From Marinobacter psychrophilus (lineage in GTDB: Bacteria; Pseudomonadota; Gammaproteobacteria; Pseudomonadales; Oleiphilaceae): a stretch of 64,000 nucleotides of DNA. Position numbers and translations under genes: made by a program. The stretch is from contig NZ_CP011494.1 of assembly GCF_001043175.1 (NCBI RefSeq), forward strand, positions 1,922,001 through 1,986,000, given 5' to 3'. Position 1 is the stretch's first letter. Every line of letters starts with the position of its first letter. Under the pieces are notes generated by a model. It was not told the origin of the DNA and made no database searches. It saw only the letters and a list, made by a program, of their open reading frames with translations. Shown here in pieces: positions 34,203 to 43,510 of the stretch.

Positions 34203-35171
34203 TCAAAACCGTAATAACGCAGACCCCCAGGTAAAACCGCCGCCAAAAGCTTCCAGCAAAACAACCTCGTTACGCTTGATCCGGCCATCACGTACAGCTT
34301 CATCAAGGGCCAGCGGGATAGACGCTGCTGAGGTATTACCATGTTTGTTAACGGTCACTACAACCTGATCCATTGGCATGTTCAGTTTTTTAGCGGTCGC
34401 GGCGATAATGCGCATATTGGCTTGGTGAGGCACTAGCCAATCAATATCCGATTTTTTCATGTTGTTGTGAGCAAGGGTTTCATCAACAATTTTACCCAGT
34501 GTATTCACCGCCATCCTGAAGACTTCGTTACCCTTCATTTCCACATAGCCAAGGCCGGCCTTAAACTTTTCAGGGTCTTCAGCGACACCACATGGCACGT
34601 GAAGAAGCTTTTCATAGCTGCCATCGGCGTGCAGGTGGGTGGACAAAATCCCAGTTTCATCGCTGGCTTCAAGAATAACCGCACCGGCACCATCGCCGAA
34701 CAACACGCAGGTACCGCGATCGCTCCAATCGATAATACGAGAGAATACCTCGGCACCAATGACAAGCACTTTTTTGCTGGTTCCCGTTTTGATGAATTTA
34801 TCCGCGGTGGCCAGTGCGTACACAAAACCGCTGCACACAGCCTGAATGTCAAAAGCGGGACAACCTCGAATGCCCAAGCGTGCCTGTAAAATACAGGCGG
34901 AGCTTGGGAATATTTTATTAGGCGTAGAAGTAGCGAACACGATCAGATCAATATCCGCAGCGTCTATTCCGGCGGCTTCGATGGCTCTTAAGGCAGCCTG
35001 TTCGGCCAGGTCAACCGTGGTTTGACCTTTCACTGCAATATGGCGCTGTTCAATGCCTGTTCGTTCACGGATCCACTGATCCGTGGTGTCCACGGTTTTT
35101 TCTAGATCCTTATTGGTCACAATCTGGTCCGGCAAGTACGAGCCAGTGCCGGTAATACGTGCGAAGGTCAT
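34203..35171 (-). CDS. fabH: Beta-ketoacyl-ACP synthase III
   Basis: A 322-residue KAS III enzyme of the usual length. The catalytic triad is visible: Cys113 in QAVCSGF, His in [10 protein letters not shown] and Asn in [10 protein letters not shown]. Other matches are [10 protein letters not shown] and the C-terminal [16 protein letters not shown]. It starts fatty-acid synthesis by condensing acetyl-CoA with malonyl-ACP. It is not in a fab operon here, so it may be an additional copy. GGAT lies eight bases before the ATG. Confidence 0.94.
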   Translation of the reverse strand: MTFARITGTGSYLPDQIVTNKDLEKTVDTTDQWIRERTGIEQRHIAVKGQTTVDLAEQAALRAIEAAGIDAADIDLIVFATSTPNKIFPSSACILQARLGIRGCPAFDIQAVCSGFVYALATADKFIKTGTSKKVLVIGAEVFSRIIDWSDRGTCVLFGDGAGAVILEASDETGILSTHLHADGSYEKLLHVPCGVAEDPEKFKAGLGYVEMKGNEVFRMAVNTLGKIVDETLAHNNMKKSDIDWLVPHQANMRIIAATAKKLNMPMDQVVVTVNKHGNTSAASIPLALDEAVRDGRIKRNEVVLLEAFGGGFTWGSALLRF

Positions 35172-35495
35172 TCGTAATATCCTGCAGCATCAATTTTTTG
35201 TCATTTAGCCATGTTATACCGGTCTTTGCCGGCGGTGTTATTAGCGATTCGTCGGTTAAACGTGAGTTTGCTCTCCCTTAGCATGGCAGCGACGGCTTTT
35301 GGGGTCTAGATTTAATCTTCAACGGTATCGCAATGCACCTAGATTATAACCAACAGGCGTTTTATATAATCGACAATTAGCTTTGCTGTCTCAGCCTCGG
35401 TTATGCTTTCGTCAAACGCTCAAGCCAAGAGCAGTTACAAATCCTGTGCGACGTTAGCTTGCACACCTTTGGTTCAATCCTGATACGGTTATCGA
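35172..35495. other. Intergenic region between fabH and the TSUP gene
   Basis: About 320 bases between divergent genes; it must hold both promoters. AT-rich blocks near 35340-35380 contain TATAAT-like hexamers on both strands, but none has a convincing -35 at the right spacing. I see no repeat or small gene. Confidence 0.4.
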
Positions 35496-36242
35496 ATGAC
35501 ACTCATTGAAATGGTTTTGCTGGCTGCCTTGGGCGGGTTCGCCGGCTTTATTAACGTACTCTCCGCCGGCGGCTCAATGCTCACCTTGCCTTTGCTAATA
35601 TTTCTGGGCCTGCCGCCTCAGGTTGCTAATGGCACCAATCGAGTCGCTATAACGTTGCAGAGCATGACCGCCGTTGGCAGTTTTTTCCGTAACGGGCATG
35701 GCCAGCTGGGTATTGGTTTGCGGCTAGCGGTGCCTGCCGTGCTGGGGTCATTGCTTGGAGCTTGGCTGGCAACAGACGTTTCTGCAGCCGTTTTTGAATT
35801 CGTTCTGGTTGCTGCCATGATCGCCACTTCGACATTTTTGCTGCTCCCCGCTCCCAAGCTGGACACTCGTCCGTTAACCCCCGAGCGACTAGGCCCGGTG
35901 ATTTATGCCGCGATGTTTGTGGTGGGTCTTTACGGTGGATTTATTCAGGTGGGGGTCGGGGCGCTGTTTATCGTCGCGCTGCACCGTATGCTAAAAATAG
36001 ATCTACTTCAGGTGAACGTGCTCAAAGTCTTTATTATTCTTCTCTATACCATCCCTGCTCTGGCGATATTCGCAGGCAGCGGACAAGTACGCTGGGCGAT
36101 GGGCTTGACCCTGGCCGCAGGTAATATTGTCGGAGCGATCATTGCGGTGAAGGTCAATGTTGGGCCACGGGGTGCACAGTGGGTGAAATGGCTGACTCTG
36201 ATTATGGTAGGCGCCATTATTGTTCGCTTGATTGCTAGTTGA
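35496..36242 (+). CDS. TSUP-family permease (TauE/SafE-like)
   Basis: A 248-residue membrane protein with seven or eight helices. The two half-repeats carry the family's signatures GFINVLSAGGSMLTLPLLIF and, in the second half, GLYGGFIQVGVGALFIVAL. TSUP proteins export small anions such as sulfite or sulfoacetate. Its position beside the sulfate operon hints at sulfur metabolism, but the two are separated by fabH, so the substrate stays open. Confidence 0.85.
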   Translation: MTLIEMVLLAALGGFAGFINVLSAGGSMLTLPLLIFLGLPPQVANGTNRVAITLQSMTAVGSFFRNGHGQLGIGLRLAVPAVLGSLLGAWLATDVSAAVFEFVLVAAMIATSTFLLLPAPKLDTRPLTPERLGPVIYAAMFVVGLYGGFIQVGVGALFIVALHRMLKIDLLQVNVLKVFIILLYTIPALAIFAGSGQVRWAMGLTLAAGNIVGAIIAVKVNVGPRGAQWVKWLTLIMVGAIIVRLIAS

Positions 36243-36252
36243 GGGTATCTTC

Positions 36253-38877
36253 TCAACCTTCCCGCAGCAGCAGGGCCGGGTTCAGCCTCAGCGCCCGCAG
36301 TGTCGGTAGCAGGCCGGCCAGCAAGGCAATCGAACTAACGGCGCCCGCCACTAGCGCGCCAAGCCACCACAGATCGCCTGCTGGAAGTTTTAACAACAGG
36401 CTCGCCAGTGGAATAGCAATCAGCGCTCCGAGTACAGTTGCGAAAAAGGTAGAGAGCAAGGTAAGTAACCCGGTTTCCATTAGCATTGACTGCCAGATAG
36501 CTTGGTGTCTGGCGCCAAGGCAGTAAAGCAGGTTGGCCTCGTAAAGCTGTCGCCTGCGGCTGACACTGACAACGCTGGACAGCACAAGAAGGCTTGCCGT
36601 CAGGCTTACTAAAGCAACGGTGGCGAGCCCGGCTGTCGCTTTGTTCAGCAGGTTACCGGCGGTCTCGAGCCAGTCGGCCGTGCGCAGGGTAATTACATTC
36701 GGGATGTTTCTGGCGAGCCACTGCTGTGACGTTTTTGCAGCCGAGTCGGTTTGGTAGACCACGCCCACGTACCTGCCAACCAATTCGTCCAGCGCGCCAT
36801 CCTGTAGAACGCCTTCGAACCAGAATCGGGTTTGAAGGCCTTTTTGCTGGTATATGGCTTTGATTTCAGCAGCAATTGTCTGGCCCTCAGCCTGAAATTC
36901 GACTGTATCTCCTACTGTCAGCCCGAGCTGATGGGCTTCTCGATCTTCCATCGCCATGAAGGCGGGTTCACCCTCTGGTGCCGGTGACGACCACCAGTTA
37001 CCACTGACCAACTCTAGATCTTCCGGATTTCCTGACAAATAACTGAACTTGTACTCATCACCCATGGCCTCGCGTCTGGCTTGCGCGTTGTCTGCCAGAA
37101 CAGCCGCGATTGGCTCGTTGTTGATCGCTGCCAGGCGGCCACGAACCAGTGGCAGGAGTTCAATCCGGCTGGCCGGATCAAGGGCTTCGAGGCCAGTCTT
37201 GAGCGGGTCAATCTGATCAGAAAAAACCTCATACAGAATCAGGGCAGGGGCTTCAGTCGGTATTGTGGATTCCAACGCTCGAAGTAGGGTGCCCACAAGC
37301 AGAGTGCAAGCCACCACAAGTGTCAGCGCTGTACCCAGCGAGAGCAGGGTTGCCCGCAAGGGTGAATCTGGCCGGTGCAAATTGGCCAGCGCCAATCGGC
37401 GGGCAAAATTTCGACCGGCAAAGCCGCGGTTTTCCAGCGCCCTGGCAGCGCGTTGCAGTCCTTTGATCAAACCTTCAAGTAAACCCCAGAGCAGAACGAC
37501 AGCCAGCAAAAAAAGAAGCCCCAGTTGCGGAGAGGGCAACCAGAGTAGAGTGGCCGCAATGTAGACCGCTAGCAGAATATAACTCGCTACCCGCCAGCTG
37601 CGAGGCTCATGACTGGCCGCCTGAACCCGGCCTCGGAACAGCCCGGCCGGCGACGCAGCGAGTGCTCTGGCCAGCTCCGGAAGTGCGAAAACATAGGCCG
37701 TCAGCACGGCAAATAGCCAGCTCAACAGCAATGGCGCAAGCCAAAGTGCTATCCACTGGCCAGTCATTCCAGTATCGCCAGATCCGGGCAGCGCAAAGGC
37801 ATCGCCGGCTAAACCAAGTGCAGCAGCAGACAGTGCCAACCCGATGGCGCCGCCGATGATGCCTGCCAGACTGCCCAACAGGCCGATCTGAAGAAGGTAA
37901 ATGGCCACCAAAGGCCTGCGCCGTAAACCGAGAGTTTGCAGTGTGGCGATGGTGCCAAGCTTCTCGGTCAGGTAGGCGTGGATGCTGTTGGCGACACCTA
38001 GGCCGCCAATGAACAGCGTAGTAAATGCGATCAGAATGAGTGCCGTTGCGATCTGGTCAAGCCGTTCAGACAGGCGCTCGCTGCGCTCGGCAAAGGTTGT
38101 GGTATCCCAGCGGGTTTTGGGAAACGCCTGCTCGAATTCATTCAGCCAGACGTCCAGGTCGCGGTCAGTCTGAACCCGGTATTCGTAATCAACACGGCTA
38201 CCAGGCCGAATCAGCCCGGTTGCCTCTACCGCTGCTTCGGAAATCATGATCGGCAAACCGCGCCAGTTGGCCATCAAGCTACGATCCGGCTGCAGCTGAA
38301 TAAGGCCGCTGATGCGAAAGATTGCAGCGCCAATCTGAATTTGATCGCCAACGGACTGGCCCAGACGCTCAGCGAGCATAGGGTCAATAATGGCCCCCCA
38401 AAGACCATCTTTGCGTGCTGTGAGTTCTGCCAGTGGTTGGTCCGGCATCAGTTGTAGCTCGCCGTAAAGCGGATAGGCGGCATCAGGAATCAGTATCTCG
38501 GCTCTGACAAAGCTTGCGCCGCTATCATCACCCGCTTCATCAGCACCACTGACGGTTACCCCACTGACCGCCACTCCATTGACCATAGTGTCGAGCTCTC
38601 GAACCAGCGAAAGGTTGCCCGTTGCACGGATCCATGCAAGCACTTCATCCGGCAGAGGCTCACTGGCTTCTAACTCGACGTCGCCGCCCAGAAGCGTGCG
38701 GGTATCCGCTAGTAGACTCTGCTCGATAACCCGGTAGAGACTGGCCGTGGCAGCCACCAAGGTAATGCCCAATATGAGGCAGGCCAGAAAAACCTTGAGC
38801 GCAGAGATACGCGAGCGTAGATCCGAAATCGCGAATGTTAGCATCCAGAACGGTCTGGTGGATTTTTCAGATTTCAT
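36253..38877 (-). CDS. FtsX-like ABC permease (YbbP type)
   Basis: An 874-residue permease in the YbbP / MacB-like superfamily. It has one N-terminal helix, a large periplasmic domain (about 45-240), three helices, a central membrane block, a second periplasmic domain and a final FtsX domain (about 740-870, with SLTASLLVLSSVVSVSRRRQLYE). The ATG at 38877 was chosen because the ATPase stop is at 38867 and the upstream extension would be inside the ATPase gene. Members probably extract lipophilic compounds or lipoproteins; the substrate is unknown. Confidence 0.85.
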   Translation of the reverse strand: MKSEKSTRPFWMLTFAISDLRSRISALKVFLACLILGITLVAATASLYRVIEQSLLADTRTLLGGDVELEASEPLPDEVLAWIRATGNLSLVRELDTMVNGVAVSGVTVSGADEAGDDSGASFVRAEILIPDAAYPLYGELQLMPDQPLAELTARKDGLWGAIIDPMLAERLGQSVGDQIQIGAAIFRISGLIQLQPDRSLMANWRGLPIMISEAAVEATGLIRPGSRVDYEYRVQTDRDLDVWLNEFEQAFPKTRWDTTTFAERSERLSERLDQIATALILIAFTTLFIGGLGVANSIHAYLTEKLGTIATLQTLGLRRRPLVAIYLLQIGLLGSLAGIIGGAIGLALSAAALGLAGDAFALPGSGDTGMTGQWIALWLAPLLLSWLFAVLTAYVFALPELARALAASPAGLFRGRVQAASHEPRSWRVASYILLAVYIAATLLWLPSPQLGLLFLLAVVLLWGLLEGLIKGLQRAARALENRGFAGRNFARRLALANLHRPDSPLRATLLSLGTALTLVVACTLLVGTLLRALESTIPTEAPALILYEVFSDQIDPLKTGLEALDPASRIELLPLVRGRLAAINNEPIAAVLADNAQARREAMGDEYKFSYLSGNPEDLELVSGNWWSSPAPEGEPAFMAMEDREAHQLGLTVGDTVEFQAEGQTIAAEIKAIYQQKGLQTRFWFEGVLQDGALDELVGRYVGVVYQTDSAAKTSQQWLARNIPNVITLRTADWLETAGNLLNKATAGLATVALVSLTASLLVLSSVVSVSRRRQLYEANLLYCLGARHQAIWQSMLMETGLLTLLSTFFATVLGALIAIPLASLLLKLPAGDLWWLGALVAGAVSSIALLAGLLPTLRALRLNPALLLREG

Positions 38878-39538
38878 AGAGGTGCCCTCCGTCCATCTGA
38901 ACCCTGTGCTGACAGCGCTCCGCGACACGCTTGTCGTGGGTCACCAGCACCAGTGTAGACTTGCTTTTCTTATGCAGGTCGAATAGCAGCGAAAGCACTT
39001 TCTCGCCGGTTTCCTGGTCCAGATTGCCAGTAGGCTCGTCACCCAGCAGCAAACTCGGCTGATGTACCAGTGCTCTGGCAATCGCTACACGCTGCTGCTC
39101 GCCACCAGACAGCTGTGCTGGATAGTGCTGCAATCGATGGCTCAGCCCAACCGCTTCCAACATGGCACTCGCTTGCTCACGGGCTTGGGCTTGCCCGGCA
39201 ATTTCAAGCGGTAGGCTGACGTTACCCAGCGCGCTGAGGCCCGGCAGCAAATGAAACGACTGAAAAATAATGCCCAGGTGTTTGCTGCGCCAGTCGGCCA
39301 GTGCATCTGAGTCCATGTCGCCAAGGCGCTGGCTACCAATCAGGATCTCGCCCTTGTCTGGGCGCTCAAGACCAGAAAGAAGCAGAAGCAGGGAGGTCTT
39401 GCCGCTTCCAGATGGGCCCATAATCGCCAGGGTCTCGCCGGGTGGAACCTTGAGTGACGCGTTATTGAGCACAGCGACAGCACCTGAATCCGTTGGATAG
39501 GTAAGGTGAATGCCGCTCATTTCGACGCTGGTGGACAC
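38867..39538 (-). CDS. ABC ATP-binding protein (YbbA/LolD-like)
   Basis: A 223-residue ATPase. Walker A is GPSGSGKTS, the signature LSGGEQQRVAIARAL and Walker B LLGDEPTGNLD, as in MacB/LolD-type ATPases. It starts with GTG at 39538, preceded by GGAG at a five-base spacing, and its stop overlaps the permease start. It forms a YbbA-YbbP pair with 36253-38877. Confidence 0.92.
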   Translation of the reverse strand: MSTSVEMSGIHLTYPTDSGAVAVLNNASLKVPPGETLAIMGPSGSGKTSLLLLLSGLERPDKGEILIGSQRLGDMDSDALADWRSKHLGIIFQSFHLLPGLSALGNVSLPLEIAGQAQAREQASAMLEAVGLSHRLQHYPAQLSGGEQQRVAIARALVHQPSLLLGDEPTGNLDQETGEKVLSLLFDLHKKSKSTLVLVTHDKRVAERCQHRVQMDGGHLYEI

Positions 39539-39569
39539 AGAGGCTCCTTGTTTTTTGATTAACGCGAAT

Positions 39570-39598
39570 CTGACCCGTTCATCATGTTACTGTATAAC
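39570..39598 (+). promoter_or_regulatory. Promoter overlapping the Zur-type box
   Basis: CTGACC (39570-39575) and TATAAC (39593-39598) are 17 bases apart, giving a fair sigma-70 promoter whose -10 lies inside the Zur-type box at 39585-39599. Transcription would begin at about 39605. Confidence 0.5.
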
Positions 39599-39599
39599 A
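39585..39599. promoter_or_regulatory. Zur-type operator before the small-protein / DUF1289 / CobW operon
   Basis: TGTTACTGTATAACA matches the gammaproteobacterial Zur core TGTTATA-n-TATAACA at 12 of 14 fixed positions, with intact outer arms. Compare the second copy at 44331-44345. Zinc-loaded Zur bound here would cover the promoter. Confidence 0.7.
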
Positions 39600-39601
39600 C
39601 T

Positions 39602-39973
39602 ATGAAGCCTAATAAACGTGAACTTAAACACATGGAACGCCAGTTCGTTGTGGCGCTTACCGAAGCCTGCGAGGCCGCAGAAGCTGAAGTACCCGGCTTT
39701 TGTTGGTTAACCCACGATAACGGTACACATCAGTTTCCGGCGGGCCTTCGGGTGACCTGGATTTTCGATACCCGGGCTAACCTTGAGTACGCGCTTGTCG
39801 ATGGTTTTAAACAGTACGCGCATGAGCGGACCCTTGACGCGCTTGAACAAACCGGCCTGGACCGAGGGATAATTTCTGATTGTCTTCAGTTCGACAGCGA
39901 GGAAGCTTGCACGAACTCCCAAAAGGGTAACTGGTTAGCACGGCTGACGCAGTTACGGCGCTCCAGACATTAG
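39602..39973 (+). CDS. Small conserved protein of unknown function (Zur-box gene)
   Basis: About 123 residues, no signal peptide or membrane helix. The sequence (FVVALTEACEAAEAEVPGFC, VTWIFDTRANLEYALVDGFK) resembles a family of small gammaproteobacterial proteins often labelled 'Fis-like', but I see no helix-turn-helix. The start is uncertain. An ATG at 39584 lies inside the Zur-type box and is unlikely; ATG 39602 sits at the predicted transcript start, and ATG 39632 is also possible. It is the first gene of a plus-strand operon with the DUF1289 gene and the CobW-type GTPase. Confidence 0.7.
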   Translation: MKPNKRELKHMERQFVVALTEACEAAEAEVPGFCWLTHDNGTHQFPAGLRVTWIFDTRANLEYALVDGFKQYAHERTLDALEQTGLDRGIISDCLQFDSEEACTNSQKGNWLARLTQLRRSRH

Positions 39974-40012
39974 GAAGAGCAACACCTGACTATTCACAGG
40001 CACATAACCCCC

Positions 40013-40192
40013 ATGGCGAAGGAAATAGAAAGCCCCTGTAATTCTGTTTGTCAATTGGACGGCGGCGTCTGCCGGAGTTGCGGCCGCACACGGGCGGAAA
40101 TCAAAGCCTGGAAAGGAATGAAGCGGCCCGAGAAACAGACGACGACAAAAACGGCTGCATTGAGACTGAAAAAACAGCGGAAGGTTTCATAG
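40013..40192 (+). CDS. DUF1289 family small cysteine-rich protein
   Basis: A 59-residue protein. The pattern CNSVCQLDGGVCRSCGRTRAEI with four cysteines followed by a conserved tryptophan (KAWKGM) is the DUF1289 signature. The four cysteines suggest a metal site, probably zinc, which fits the Zur-type box upstream of the operon. It lies 39 bases after the previous gene and 41 before the GTPase. Function is not known. Confidence 0.85.
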   Translation: MAKEIESPCNSVCQLDGGVCRSCGRTRAEIKAWKGMKRPEKQTTTKTAALRLKKQRKVS

Positions 40193-40233
40193 GAAGCGCC
40201 CCCTGAGCCGGCAGTATTAACGAGAGTGCAAGT

Positions 40234-41274
40234 ATGAAAATAACCAAAGCAGTGCCAACCAATATCATCACCGGATTCTTGGGGGTGGGCAAAACCACTG
40301 CAATTTTGCATCTGTTGGCCAGTAAGCCTGCCAATGAACGTTGGGCGGTATTGGTCAATGAGTTCGGCGAAATAGGTATCGACGGCGGTTTGATGGCTGG
40401 AGGCCAGGGCGCTCAAACTGGCGTTTTTATCCGTGAGGTACCCGGCGGCTGCATGTGTTGCGTTTCAGGTTTGCCCATGCAAATGGCGTTGAACAGATTA
40501 TTGATGGACGCAAAACCAGACCGGTTGCTCATCGAACCGACGGGGTTGGGGCACCCGCAGGAGGTGATTGAGTCGCTGAGCTAGCCGCATTACGCCGCCG
40601 TTATTGATTTGAGAGCGACGCTGACCCTGGTAGACCCCCGGCGCACACGAGATTCGCGTTATACCTCAAACGCCACCTTCATCCAGCAAATTGCGGTAGC
40701 CGATGTAATCGTGGCAAGTAAGTCCGATCAGTGCACAGATGAAGACTTTTCTTCCTTGAATGCTTACCTTGTGGAAAAATCCTGTCACGAAAAACCGTTG
40801 TATCGCGTGCGTTTCGGGCAGATTCCGTTCAAGGCCCTTTCGGCCCCTTCTGCCCACGCAACGTTCGAGCCTGACCCTCCCCGGCGCTTCACGATGCCCG
40901 CGTTATCAAAAAACGCCTTTGGGCAACACGAATCCACAGAGCGCCCAGATCACAGGCCCTTGGCTGCTGGTGATTACATGACAATCAAAAAACAGGCTGA
41001 TGGTTTTACGTCGATTGGCTGGCGTTTTCACGCCAGCATTTTGTTTGATAGAGGCCGGTTGTTTGCGTTCTTTTCCGGTCTTACCCCACAGAGGGTAAAA
41101 GCCATATTCATTACGTCAGACGGTGTTTTTGGCTATAACTTCAGCGACCAGGCGTTAACTGAGGTGGAGTTGGACGAGGCCAAGGAGAGTTGCATCGAAG
41201 GCATCGACAATGACGAAATGGTTTTTGAAGGCTTCGAAGCGAGCCTTCTAGCCTGTAAGGCCTGCGTCAGTTGA
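40234..41274 (+). pseudogene. CobW/COG0523 zinc-type GTPase, interrupted by an amber codon
   Basis: A full-length G3E GTPase of about 346 codons, broken by one in-frame TAG (40582-40584, codon 117). Before it: Walker A GFLGVGKTT, the CxCC metal motif GGCMCC (about residues 71-76) and LLIEPTGLGHP. After it, in the same frame: ATLTLVDPRRTRD, VASKSDQC (guanine site) and a complete C-terminal CobW domain. There is no other lesion. Related proteins (ZigA, YeiR) deliver zinc under starvation. GAGAG precedes the ATG. Either the gene was recently inactivated or the stop is a sequencing error. Confidence 0.85.
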
Positions 41275-42664
41275 TGTCGTGAAGCCCCTCATTTTCTTTA
41301 GTGGTTCGAGTGGGTTGCGGCGAACCGGTTGCCAAAATAACATCTAAGCTGATTTGGGACTGCATGGACGCCAGTTGTTTGCTGACTTGTGCTTTAAAGG
41401 AAGCAAGTTTGACGTCAGGCACTTTGGCGGCCGTCGGAATATCCGCGGTCAGCGGATCAACGGGTTGGCCGTTCACATGAAACTCGAAATGCAGATGGGG
41501 CCCTGTTGAGCGCCCCGAATTGCCTGTTAGTGCTATTTTTTGGCCCCGCTTTATTCTTTGACCCTGTTTAACCAGAACTTTGCTCAAGTGGAGGTAGCGT
41601 GTTTCAAAGGTTCCGCTGTGATTGATATCGATATACCGCCCGGCAAAGCGATGGTTGCCAACACGCGAAACGACGCCATCGCCGGTGCTTACAATGGGTG
41701 TTCCAACAGGTGTTGCGAAATCGACACCGTTATGGGGTGATCGTCTACCGGTAATCGGGTTGAGACGATCAGAACTGAACGAGGAACTTATTCTGAAACG
41801 TTTTTCGGTGGGCCAACGCAAAAAAGCCAGCAAAACGCTCTCGCCGGTCTCGTTATAGTAGTTGCCATCGTCGAAGAGAAACGCGTTGTAGGCTTTAAGC
41901 CCGCGGAGCAGGGATACCGCTTCAATTCGTTGGCGGCCTGTTGGCGAATCGTGAGTCATCTCGCGACCCGTGATAACAGTGAAAGTATCCCCGGACCTGA
42001 GGTCGCGCCGAAAATCAATTTTGCTTTTTAGAAGGTTAGCCACCTCCGCCACCTCGGCGTCACTGAGTCCAGACTTGACAGCAGAGGCATAAAAACTTCC
42101 CTTTATAGCCCCGCGGGTAATGGCAGAGTACCAATGGGTCTCGGATTCCTCTTTGCGGGCAACAAATGCGCCATCGTCCTGGATGGCAAAGGTAATGGTT
42201 CTGGCCGCATCAATGCGCAGTACTAATGCCTCAAGCGCTCGGTGTCTGTCGTACTTGAACGTGACCCGTTTTCCGGGTTGCAGTGTTTCAAGGGATAGAT
42301 ACTCGACGTCAGCTTCAAGAACCTGGTGCAGCACAGACGCAGGAATACCTTTTGATTCGAAAATGTCACTCAGGGTATCTCCCTTTTTGATTAGGTAACT
42401 CTGTGTTTCAGGCTCGCTGGCCGGCGGAGATTGTGGAGATTGTGGAGATTGTGGAGATTGTGGAGATTGTGGAGATTGCGGAGATTGCGGAGATTGCAGA
42501 GATTGCAGAGATGTGGGCTGAGACACGGCGGCCAAATTCCTATCTGGCTTAGCATTCAGGGTGTCTGGGTTGTCCAGTTGGATTAATAGGGCGACGGCAA
42601 CGAAAAAAATTGCCAAGGAAAGAATGATCTTGTGGGTACGTGTAAAAAAGTGTCGAAATAACAT
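41267..42664 (-). CDS. M23-family murein endopeptidase (MepM-like)
   Basis: A 465-residue cell-wall hydrolase. It has an N-terminal membrane anchor (about residues 12-28), then a (Ser-Pro-Gln) repeat linker, an OapA/LysM-type domain (LIKKGDTLSDIFESKGI, about 90-160), a middle domain and a C-terminal M23 domain. The zinc ligands are in HNGVDFATPVGTPI and HLHFEFHVNG. It cleaves peptidoglycan cross-links in the periplasm. As in E. coli, where mepM neighbours the znu genes, it follows znuB here by 39 bases. Its end overlaps the CobW gene tail by eight bases. Confidence 0.9.
   Translation of the reverse strand: MLFRHFFTRTHKIILSLAIFFVAVALLIQLDNPDTLNAKPDRNLAAVSQPTSLQSLQSPQSPQSPQSPQSPQSPQSPQSPPASEPETQSYLIKKGDTLSDIFESKGIPASVLHQVLEADVEYLSLETLQPGKRVTFKYDRHRALEALVLRIDAARTITFAIQDDGAFVARKEESETHWYSAITRGAIKGSFYASAVKSGLSDAEVAEVANLLKSKIDFRRDLRSGDTFTVITGREMTHDSPTGRQRIEAVSLLRGLKAYNAFLFDDGNYYNETGESVLLAFLRWPTEKRFRISSSFSSDRLNPITGRRSPHNGVDFATPVGTPIVSTGDGVVSRVGNHRFAGRYIDINHSGTFETRYLHLSKVLVKQGQRIKRGQKIALTGNSGRSTGPHLHFEFHVNGQPVDPLTADIPTAAKVPDVKLASFKAQVSKQLASMQSQISLDVILATGSPQPTRTTKENEGLHDIN
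42426..42510. repeat. Nine-base tandem repeat coding for (Ser-Pro-Gln)n
   Basis: About nine copies of a 9-bp unit (GGAGATTGT on the plus strand, drifting to GGAGATTGC and AGAGATTGC at one end). On the coding strand it reads TCTCCACAA, giving seven consecutive SPQ triplets flanked by SLQ and SPP. Changes in copy number keep the frame and only alter the linker length. Confidence 0.95.
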
Positions 42665-42703
42665 AGTTATGAACTGTCTCCGCGAGCTGCTCAGAATCGC
42701 CGG

Positions 42704-43510
42704 TCAGGCATGAGTTTTTTGTGGCTGGATGAAGTATCGGAAAGCGCTGGACACACCGAAGAGCACTGCAACAGTACAAACGATTGTTGGGCCTGTCGGG
42801 GTGTTCATTAGGTAAGACGCTTGCAAGCCGGCAAGTGAGGCACCGCACCCGATAATCGCTGCAATGATAGCCATTGCTTCTGGCGTTCTACTAAAGGGTC
42901 GAGCGGTCGCTGCCGGTATGATCAGCATGGCGGAAATCAGCAATACACCCACAACTTTGATGGCGACAGCTACAACAACCGCTAACGATAAGGTGAGAAT
43001 CATTTTCTCTCGCTTAGGTAAAATGCCACTTGCGCAAGCGAGTTCAGGGTTAACGGTTGATGTAAGCAGAGCTGACCAGCGCCAACAAACCAACGTGAGA
43101 ACCAGTGCAGCACCGCCCCAAATCACGCCAAGGTCAAGGGTGCCTACAGACAGGATGTCACCAAACAGATAAGCCATCAGGTCGATGCGGATACCCGACA
43201 AAAATGAAACTGCCACCAGGCCGAACGCCAGCGAAGAGTGCGACAAGACACCAAGCAGAGTATCCATGGCGTAACCGCGTTCACTCAGAGTTGTAACGGC
43301 CAGAGCCATTAATAGCGATACCACCAAAACCCCTGCAAATATTGGCATGGATAACGTAAGTGACAAAGCTACCCCTAAAATGGCGGCATGTGCGGTTGCA
43401 TCGCCGAAAAAAGCCATACGCCGCCAAACAATAAAACAGCCAAGCGGCGCTGCGGCGATTGCGACACCAAGGCCGGCAAGGGTAGCACGGAACATAAAGT
43501 CTTCGAACAT
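42704..43510 (-). CDS. znuB: Zinc ABC transporter permease
   Basis: A 268-residue inner-membrane permease with about eight helices, of the ABC-3 family. Typical stretches are LGCFIVWRRMAFFGDATAHAAILG, LLGVLSHSSLAFGLV and KVVGVLLISAMLIIPAATAR. It imports zinc delivered by ZnuA. The ATG overlaps the znuC TAA by one base. Confidence 0.94.
   Translation of the reverse strand: MFEDFMFRATLAGLGVAIAAAPLGCFIVWRRMAFFGDATAHAAILGVALSLTLSMPIFAGVLVVSLLMALAVTTLSERGYAMDTLLGVLSHSSLAFGLVAVSFLSGIRIDLMAYLFGDILSVGTLDLGVIWGGAALVLTLVCWRWSALLTSTVNPELACASGILPKREKMILTLSLAVVVAVAIKVVGVLLISAMLIIPAATARPFSRTPEAMAIIAAIIGCGASLAGLQASYLMNTPTGPTIVCTVAVLFGVSSAFRYFIQPQKTHA

Noticed and set aside
39584-39601. ATG at 39584 as the start of the small Zur-box gene
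   Set aside because: It falls inside the Zur-type box and upstream of the predicted transcription start.
42426-42510. Regular short repeats that could suggest a CRISPR array
   Set aside because: Units are 9 bases with no spacers and lie in frame inside a coding gene; this is a coding microsatellite.
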